Part shown: positions 15,735-20,766 of the stretch, piece by piece
How positions within the stretch are numbered: position 1 is the first letter of the stretch
How the letters are laid out: every line of letters starts with the position of its first letter
IMG/VR virus record: IMGVR_UViG_3300046009_009451
Span: 1 to 20,766 of that record
DNA length: 20,766 nt
Reading direction: 5' to 3' (one strand)
From: a virus
The notes under the pieces: generated by a model
Databases searched by the model: none
Seen by the model: only the letters and a program-made list of their open reading frames with translations
Told to the model about the DNA's origin: nothing
Translations under genes and position numbers: made by a program

Positions 15735-16439
15735 ATGGCAAAATATTTGGTTACGGGAATTAAAAGTGGCTTAGGTAAATATCTTTACGAAAATTTACCT
15801 GATGCTCATGGGTTAGATAGAGGTGGATTTAATTTCATTAAAGATGAAGATTACGATACTATTATTCATTGTGCCTTCAATAAAGCACAATCATCAGTAG
15901 ACATAGGAGATTATTACAGTTATCTAGAAGATAATATATTATTAACTCAAGATTTATTAAAGTTAAAATATAGAAAATTCATCTACATTTCAACAATTGA
16001 TGTTTATCCTACTACATTAAGTACTTATGGCTTATTTAAAAGATTCGCTGAATCTATAGTTAAACAAAAACCAGGTACTATCATCTTAAGATGTTCAATG
16101 ATGTTAGGAGATAATACTAAACCAAATCATATTACCAAACTAAAAGATGGTATTGATCGTCTTACATTAAGTGGTGAATCTAAATTTAATTATATTTTAA
16201 ACAGTGATATTCTTAAATTTGTAGAATCATATTCATTAAGATGCCCTGAAGGAATTATAGACTTCGTATCTAATGAATCAGCTAAATTGAGTGACGTAGC
16301 AGCGATAATATCTCCATCTACGGAATTATTAAGTTATACCTATGACGCTGATCACAAATGGGTTAATCCAATATACGACACATACGAAGAATTTAACAAA
16401 TCATCAATAGACAATTTAAACCAATACTTAAATGGCTAA
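15735..16439 (+). CDS. Short SDR-type sugar-nucleotide reductase/epimerase
   Basis: A 234-residue SDR, well below the 310-340 usual for extended members. Its NAD motif TGIKSGLGK (7-15) follows GxxxGxG, the classical SDR pattern, rather than the GxxGxxG of its neighbours. YISTIDVYPT (84-93) and STYGLFKRFAE (96-106) give catalytic Tyr98 and Lys102. The C-terminal substrate domain is reduced. It may be a reductase completing a 4-keto sugar (inference). It sits two bases after the previous stop and overlaps the next gene by eight. Confidence 0.72.
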   Translation: MAKYLVTGIKSGLGKYLYENLPDAHGLDRGGFNFIKDEDYDTIIHCAFNKAQSSVDIGDYYSYLEDNILLTQDLLKLKYRKFIYISTIDVYPTTLSTYGLFKRFAESIVKQKPGTIILRCSMMLGDNTKPNHITKLKDGIDRLTLSGESKFNYILNSDILKFVESYSLRCPEGIIDFVSNESAKLSDVAAIISPSTELLSYTYDADHKWVNPIYDTYEEFNKSSIDNLNQYLNG

Positions 16440-17379
16440 TTTATTAATCTGTGGAGCAACAGGATTCATAGGTAGAAATCTACTAGAATACTTCCACAAA
16501 CAAGGAGAACACAAAATCAGAGCAGTTCATTACAACAGACCTGCTTTAACACAATATGAAGGAGTAGAATGGGTAAATGTAGACCTAAGAAATCCGGAAA
16601 GTGTAAAAAATGTACTTAACGGAATCGATATTGTACTTCAGTTCGCTGCTACAACATCAGGTGCTAAAGACATCGTTACACGTCCATTCATCCACGTTAC
16701 TGATAACGCGGTAATGAACAGCTTAATACTTAGAGAATGCTACGAACAAAGCATTAAACACTTCGTATTCCCAAGCTGTACAGTAATGTATCAACCATCT
16801 CAAGTAGCATTAGATGAAACTGACTTTGATGCTAATGAACCTCTTCTACCAGTATACTTTGGAGTAGGTAATACTAAGTTGTATATTGAGAAAATGTGTG
16901 AATTCTTCTCCCGCTTAGGTAGAACTAAACACACAGCAATTAGACACTCTAACATGTATGGTCCTTACGACAAATATGATTTAGAACGTTCTCATATGTT
17001 TGGTGCTACAATCACTAAAGTAATGACTTCAACAGATGGAAAAATTAATGTTTGGGGAACAGGGGAGGAAGCAAGAGATTTATTATATGTAGAGGATTTA
17101 GTTAAATTTGTAGATGCTGCTATTACTAAACAAACAACACCATATGAATTATTTACAGTTGGTGTTGGTAAAGCAGTTAAAGTAAAAGAAGTAATTGAAA
17201 AGATTATCAAATATTCAGAACGTGAATTAGAAATGGTTCATGATTTAACTAAACCTACAATACCAACTTCACTATTTTTAAATTGTAATAAAGCAAAAGA
17301 AGTGTTAGGTTGGGAACCTGAAGTAGATTTAGATAATGGAATTATTAAAACAATAAATTGGTATAAAGAAAATGTATAA
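16432..17379 (+). CDS. GDP-fucose-synthase-like SDR with altered catalytic motif
   Basis: A 315-residue extended SDR with GATGFIG (8-14), FPSCTVMYQP (113-122), NMYGPYDKYDLERSHMFGAT and WGTGEEARDLLYVEDLV. The last two resemble 'NLYGPxDNFDxxxSHVxPA' and 'WGTGxxxREFLxxDDLA' of GDP-L-fucose synthase (4-keto-6-deoxymannose 3,5-epimerase/4-reductase). Ser115 and Cys116 match its S-x-C active-site region. The YxxxK tyrosine is missing: the segment reads VYFGVGNTK (141-149), with Val145 four residues before Lys149. The first part of the gene is richer in G+C than the last part, hinting at a recombination joint. It overlaps both neighbours by eight bases. Confidence 0.72.
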   Translation: MANLLICGATGFIGRNLLEYFHKQGEHKIRAVHYNRPALTQYEGVEWVNVDLRNPESVKNVLNGIDIVLQFAATTSGAKDIVTRPFIHVTDNAVMNSLILRECYEQSIKHFVFPSCTVMYQPSQVALDETDFDANEPLLPVYFGVGNTKLYIEKMCEFFSRLGRTKHTAIRHSNMYGPYDKYDLERSHMFGATITKVMTSTDGKINVWGTGEEARDLLYVEDLVKFVDAAITKQTTPYELFTVGVGKAVKVKEVIEKIIKYSERELEMVHDLTKPTIPTSLFLNCNKAKEVLGWEPEVDLDNGIIKTINWYKENV

Positions 17380-18382
17380 CGTATTAATTACAGGAATTAC
17401 AGGAATGGTCGGCTCACATTTAGCCGACTATCTATTAGAAAACACAGATTGGAAAATATATGGTTTAGCTCGTTGGAATGACTCCCTAGAAAACATTGAG
17501 CATCTATCAGCTGAAATCAATAGTAAAGAGCGTATTGAATTAGTATATGGTGATTTAAATGATTTAGCATCATTATTAGCTGCTGTAGATAAATCAAAAC
17601 CAGGTTATGTATTTCATTTAGCAGCACAATCATATCCACAAACGTCATTTGATTCACCTATTGAAACACTTCAAACTAATATTTTAGGAACTACTAACTT
17701 ATTAGAGGCTCTAAGACGTTCAAAATATAAAGAAGCAGTAATTCACGTTTGTGCTTCAAGTGAAGTATTTGGACGTGTACCTAAAGAAAAATTACCAATT
17801 AACGAGGAATGTTCATTCCATCCAGCTTCACCTTATGCAATATCTAAGGTTGGAACTGATTTAGTTGGTCGTTATTATGCTGAGGCATACGGTATGAAAA
17901 TTATGACTACTCGTATGTTTACTCATACTGGTCCTAGACGTGGTGATGTATTTTCAGAATCAACATTTGCTAAACAAATTGCAATGATTGAAGGTGGATT
18001 ACAAGAGCCAAAAATATATGTTGGTAATTTAGAATCATTAAGAACATATGCTGATGTTAGAGATGCTGTTAAAGCGTATTATATGCTAGTAACAATTAAT
18101 CCAATTGGAGGTGAGTATTATAACATTGGTGGTACTTATACTTGTAAAATAGCAGATATGCTTAATTATTTAATTAGCAAATCAACAGTACCTAATATTG
18201 AGATTGTAACTGATCCTGAACGTTTAAGACCAATAGATGCTGATCTACAAGTACCAGATATTACTAAATTCAAAGCTCATACAGGTTGGGCTCCTGAAAC
18301 CCCATTTGAAAAAACAATGGATGATTTATTAGAATATTGGAGAGCCAAAGTAAAATCAGGCCGTAAATTTTTAAAACGATAA
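17372..18382 (+). CDS. GDP-mannose 4,6-dehydratase-like SDR
   Basis: A 336-residue extended SDR. It has TGITGMVGSHLADYLLE (7-23), YGDLNDLASLL (59-69), FHLAAQSYPQTSFDSP (81-96), CASSEVFG (127-134), SPYAISK (153-159, Tyr155 and Lys159) and THTGPRRGDVF. In GDP-mannose 4,6-dehydratase the catalytic set is Thr, Glu, Tyr, Lys. Here Ser129 replaces Thr while Glu131, Tyr155 and Lys159 remain, which favours a dehydratase over a 4-reductase. The ending (DPERLRPIDADLQVP, TGWAPETPFEKTMDDLLEYW) is shared with RMD-type reductases, so that is the alternative. It could feed GDP-4-keto-6-deoxy-mannose, or the heptose equivalent, to the ColD-like, RmlC-like and reductase genes upstream. Confidence 0.75.
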   Translation: MYNVLITGITGMVGSHLADYLLENTDWKIYGLARWNDSLENIEHLSAEINSKERIELVYGDLNDLASLLAAVDKSKPGYVFHLAAQSYPQTSFDSPIETLQTNILGTTNLLEALRRSKYKEAVIHVCASSEVFGRVPKEKLPINEECSFHPASPYAISKVGTDLVGRYYAEAYGMKIMTTRMFTHTGPRRGDVFSESTFAKQIAMIEGGLQEPKIYVGNLESLRTYADVRDAVKAYYMLVTINPIGGEYYNIGGTYTCKIADMLNYLISKSTVPNIEIVTDPERLRPIDADLQVPDITKFKAHTGWAPETPFEKTMDDLLEYWRAKVKSGRKFLKR

Positions 18383-18383
18383 T

Positions 18384-19121
18384 ATGAAGATATTAGTTAT
18401 AGGAGATAGCTGTACCGATATATTTCGTTATGGTAAAGTAGAAAGACTAGCACCCGAAGCACCAGTACCAGTAATTATACCTGAAAAGGAAACATCATCT
18501 CCAGGAATGGCTGGTAATGTAGTTAGAAATCTTGAGGCGTTAGGTGCTGAAGTTGACTTTATTACTAATAGAGTAGAAATTAAAAAAATAAGATACGTTT
18601 GTTCTAAGTATAATCATTTACTTTTAAGAGTAGATGAAAATGACAAATGCGAACCAATATTAGAAACAACTATTGGTGATATAAATTGGAGTGAATATGA
18701 TGCCGTTGTAATAAGTGATTATTGTAAAGGATTCGTTCATGAATTAGATATCGAATACATTTCAAAACAACACCCATTAGTATTCTTAGACACTAAGAAA
18801 ATATTAGGTAAATATGCTCATGATGTTAATTGTATTAAGATCAATTATAATGAATGGCAAAATAATCTAAGCGTAATGGTAGCAGATAAAGTTATAGAAG
18901 ATAAAGTTATCGTTACTAGAGGTAAATACGGATGTAATTTTAGAGGAGTAAATTATCCAACACAAGAAGTACCTGTAAAAGATATTTCTGGAGCAGGAGA
19001 TACATTCTTAGCTGGGTTAGTAGTAGAATATATTAAAACAAAAGACTACGAAAAGGCAATTGCATTCGCTCAAGAATGTACAACAATAGTAGTTCAAAAA
19101 TCAGGAGTATCAACAATATAA
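18384..19121 (+). CDS. Short PfkB-family sugar kinase, HldA/HldE-like
   Basis: A 245-residue PfkB-fold kinase resembling the heptose-7-phosphate kinase domain of HldE/RfaE. VIGDSCTDIFRYGKVERLAP (5-24), EAPVPV (25-30), PGMAGNVVRNLEALGAEV (40-57) and DISGAGDTFLAG (200-211) are visible, with catalytic Asp206. Usual HldA kinases are about 310-330 residues. The segment between ALGAEV and KIRYV, which normally holds the rest of the lid and sugar-binding region, is shortened by roughly 35-40 residues. No nucleotidyltransferase domain follows. If active it would phosphorylate C1 of a sugar phosphate. It is joined to both neighbours by TAA-T-ATG junctions. Confidence 0.8.
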   Translation: MKILVIGDSCTDIFRYGKVERLAPEAPVPVIIPEKETSSPGMAGNVVRNLEALGAEVDFITNRVEIKKIRYVCSKYNHLLLRVDENDKCEPILETTIGDINWSEYDAVVISDYCKGFVHELDIEYISKQHPLVFLDTKKILGKYAHDVNCIKINYNEWQNNLSVMVADKVIEDKVIVTRGKYGCNFRGVNYPTQEVPVKDISGAGDTFLAGLVVEYIKTKDYEKAIAFAQECTTIVVQKSGVSTI

Positions 19122-19122
19122 T

Positions 19123-19977
19123 ATGAAAACAGCCGCACTATTATATGTAAGAAACGATAGTTATAAAGAAAATAATAGAGTAATAGTATGTTTATCATCT
19201 ATGTTAGATACATTTGATGAAGTAATTTTACTAGATTGGAACTCTCCTGAAGATAAAGGACCTTTATTTTGGGAGATTAAAGATAAATTACCTAAAACAG
19301 GAAGACTTAAACATTATGTTATTCCTCCTGATGCAGCCGCTACATTAACATACAATGATCCTAATGCTCAGGTATGTACTCAAGTAATATCATCTAATTT
19401 AATGTTAAGAAGATGTGATGCTGATTGGATAGCAGCTACAACAATTGATATTATAGCTCCAAATAAAGAAAAATTTGCTAACTTTATTAATCAATGTTCA
19501 CAAAATACCTTTTATACATTATCAAGAAGAGATTTTGAAATAGAAGAATTAGAAAAATTTGGATTTGATAAATGGAAAGAATATAGAGATCATTTAGATA
19601 CTGTATCAGAACCTCGTTATTTTCCAACAAAAGTAAGCCCAAATGATGATTATAGCATTTTTAATTGCTGTGGTGATTTTCAGTTTGCTCATAAATCTGT
19701 TTGGAAAAATATTAAGGGATATGAAGAAAAAATGATGTATGCTTGCTTTCAAGATACTAATATACAGAAAAAAGCAGTATTAAATGGGTTTGGACTAGAA
19801 CCTATCTATGACTTACCTCTTTACCACATGTCTCATAAAGGAATGGGTAATGACGGATCATCCCCTTCAAAACAACATTATAACGATGTGTGGGATTGGG
19901 TTGAGTGGTTTAAAGAATCACAAAATAACGATTCATGGGGATTCGCAGATACTGAAATCGAATTTGAAGTATTCTAA
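19123..19977 (+). CDS. Probable GT-A glycosyltransferase
   Basis: A 284-residue protein. LLYVRNDSYKENNRVIVCL (7-25) and FDEVILLDWNSPED (31-44) resemble the start of GT2-like enzymes, with DADWIAATTIDII (99-111) at the DXD place. GDFQFAHKSVWKNIKGYEEK (184-203) followed by CFQDTNIQKKA and LPLYHMSH (231-238) matches the C-terminal galactosyltransferase-like segment ('GxxxxxxRxxxxxxxGFDExxxxxxxEDxDxxxR...xxHxxH'). The exact family and sugar are not assigned. It is the last gene of the glycan cluster. The 32-base gap after it holds a promoter-like motif for the protease gene. Confidence 0.72.
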   Translation: MKTAALLYVRNDSYKENNRVIVCLSSMLDTFDEVILLDWNSPEDKGPLFWEIKDKLPKTGRLKHYVIPPDAAATLTYNDPNAQVCTQVISSNLMLRRCDADWIAATTIDIIAPNKEKFANFINQCSQNTFYTLSRRDFEIEELEKFGFDKWKEYRDHLDTVSEPRYFPTKVSPNDDYSIFNCCGDFQFAHKSVWKNIKGYEEKMMYACFQDTNIQKKAVLNGFGLEPIYDLPLYHMSHKGMGNDGSSPSKQHYNDVWDWVEWFKESQNNDSWGFADTEIEFEVF

Positions 19978-19986
19978 AATAGGTCT

Positions 19987-19995
19987 TATATTTAT
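19987..19995 (+). promoter_or_regulatory. Promoter-like TATATTTAT motif upstream of the ClpP-like gene
   Basis: TATATTTAT followed by CAAAA lies in the 32-base gap between the last glycosyltransferase gene and ATG 20010, with 14 bases between motif and ATG. It is identical to the 9-mer at 2133-2141, including the following CAAAA one or two bases later. Confidence 0.42.
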
Positions 19996-20009
19996 CAAAA
20001 AATACGTTT

Positions 20010-20552
20010 ATGTCAAGAGAGCGCCGTTCCAAACTGGATCCGTTAAGTCGAGTTATAACATTGGGGTACATTGATGGCATAACAGTTAACGAGATCATAC
20101 AGGATATTTACGAGATTAATGCTGAGGACGCTAAAAAGCAAACAGTAGAACCAATAAAACTCATTATTAACTCACCTGGAGGAGAGATATATAATGGAAT
20201 GGCTTTAATTGATGTAATTGATTCCTCGCAGACTCCAATCCACACAATATGTCATGGTCATGCAATGTCAATGGGGTTAGTAGTATTCTCGGCGGGCCAT
20301 GTTAGACAGGCTAGCAAATATGCTACATTCATGTACCACGAGGGTAATTATGAGGTTGAAGGTAAAGTAGCATTTCATAAACAAGAATTAGCTGAGTGTG
20401 TGCGTATTGATAAAGTGTGTGATACTTACTTCATGTCTAAAACAAAATTCACAGATAAGATATTAAAACCACATAGGGATAGACAAGCTGAATGGTATTT
20501 CGATGTTAAAACAGCACAGAGATATGGCTTAGTAGATGAGATCCTTGAATAA
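20010..20552 (+). CDS. ClpP-family serine protease, phage-encoded
   Basis: A 180-residue S14 peptidase relative. LIINSPGGEIYNGMALIDVI (51-70) is the ClpP 'xxINSPGGxxxxGxAIYD' handle. GHAMSMG (83-89) places nucleophile Ser87, and FMYHEG (107-112) places His110. In ClpP the third residue is the Asp of the 'DTERD' segment. Aligning the C-terminal YGLVD, the phage sequence RDRQAEWYF (156-164) puts Glu161 at that position, with Asp157 nearby. No propeptide or Clp ATPase gene is seen. Phage ClpP-like enzymes can act as capsid-maturation proteases or with host Clp chaperones. Its place at the return to phage genes, next to another promoter-like motif, favours a virion-assembly role (inference). Confidence 0.87.
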   Translation: MSRERRSKLDPLSRVITLGYIDGITVNEIIQDIYEINAEDAKKQTVEPIKLIINSPGGEIYNGMALIDVIDSSQTPIHTICHGHAMSMGLVVFSAGHVRQASKYATFMYHEGNYEVEGKVAFHKQELAECVRIDKVCDTYFMSKTKFTDKILKPHRDRQAEWYFDVKTAQRYGLVDEILE

Positions 20553-20557
20553 CTTCA

Positions 20558-20566
20558 CATATTTAT
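20558..20566 (+). promoter_or_regulatory. Promoter-like CATATTTAT motif upstream of the last gene
   Basis: CATATTTAT, a one-base variant of the motif at 2133 and 19987, followed by ATATAAA. It lies in the 27-base gap before ATG 20580, with 13 bases between motif and ATG. Two consecutive genes, the protease and this one, each have the element at nearly the same distance. Confidence 0.4.
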
Positions 20567-20579
20567 ATATAAACGTACT

Positions 20580-20766
20580 ATGGCCGAGATGCAACCAAAA
20601 TTAAAGATAGATGTAAACCATAATCCAACTAAAAAGGGTATTAAGGTTCAATTCGTGTTACCTCAAACACTTGAAGGTGATGCTAAAACAACTATGACTC
20701 AAAAATTACAATCTAGACTAAATTCAGGTTTAGCTCAATATAATTTAACAGCAAATGCTGATACTG
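20580..20766 (+). CDS. N-terminal fragment of an unidentified phage protein
   Basis: An ATG at 20580 opens a frame that runs off the window after 62 codons (MAEMQPKLKIDVNHNPTKKG, then VQFVLPQTLEGDAKTTMTQKL). It is soluble, with no signal peptide or membrane helix. The charged helix with glutamines is unremarkable and I do not recognise the family. Its own promoter-like motif and its place after the ClpP-like gene suggest a phage structural or assembly gene, but nothing in the residues proves it. Confidence 0.6.
   Translation, partial: MAEMQPKLKIDVNHNPTKKGIKVQFVLPQTLEGDAKTTMTQKLQSRLNSGLAQYNLTANADT

Noticed and set aside
19808-20074. A + strand frame bridging the last glycosyltransferase and the ClpP-like gene
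   Set aside because: It overlaps two well-supported genes in another frame, crosses the promoter-like gap and encodes no recognisable sequence.

Overview
The window looks like about 20.8 kb of a large, T4-like tailed-phage genome, probably infecting a member of the Bacteroidota. The phage assignment rests on a gene resembling the T4 gp62 clamp-loader subunit, a RecB/Cas4-type nuclease, a stand-alone ClpP-family protease, and dense packing of every supported gene on the + strand, with most gaps of 0-45 bases and many 4-29 base overlaps. The Bacteroidota assignment is an inference. The DNA is very AT-rich, and almost no start codon has a purine-rich Shine-Dalgarno box. Starts sit in A/T-rich contexts instead, often TAATATG or TAATATTATG.

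Layout. (1) 1-2127 is a replication/nucleotide-metabolism block: the tail of an unidentified gene, a small zinc-ribbon protein, a coiled-coil protein, the gp62-like protein, a short dGTP-diphosphohydrolase/MazG-like protein and an Fe-S PD-(D/E)XK nuclease. (2) 2158-2358 encodes a small ribbon-helix-helix-like protein behind a promoter-like motif. (3) 2365-19977 is a contiguous sugar-nucleotide and glycosyltransferase cluster of about 17.6 kb. It has seven probable glycosyltransferases (two GT-B/GT4-like, one GT2, one GT17, one GT10 and two unassigned GT-A-like). It also has six extended-SDR sugar-nucleotide enzymes, including a very clear GDP-mannose 3,5-epimerase and a GDP-mannose 4,6-dehydratase-like enzyme. 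The rest is an RmlC-like epimerase, a two-gene minimal thiamine-diphosphate enzyme, a DegT-fold enzyme whose PLP lysine is replaced by histidine (as in ColD/E1 sugar 3-dehydratases), a shortened heptose-kinase-like PfkB protein and three uncharacterised proteins. (4) 20010-20766 returns to phage-type genes: a ClpP-like serine protease and the start of an unknown gene, each preceded by a TATATTTAT-type motif.

How the genes may work together (inference): the cluster could make one or more unusual GDP-linked sugars and assemble them into a glycan on the virion or on the infected cell surface. The 7721 enzyme should make GDP-L-galactose from GDP-mannose, and the GT10 protein is a candidate transferase for it or for GDP-fucose. 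The 11965-19121 genes (RmlC-like, TPP pair, ColD-like dehydratase, four SDRs, heptose-kinase-like protein) read as a second pathway. It could lead to a 3,6-dideoxy or carbon-branched sugar, or to a 6-deoxy-heptose. The sequence alone does not choose between them. No tRNA, CRISPR array, insertion sequence or clear terminator hairpin was seen, and no stretch over 300 bases lacks a gene.
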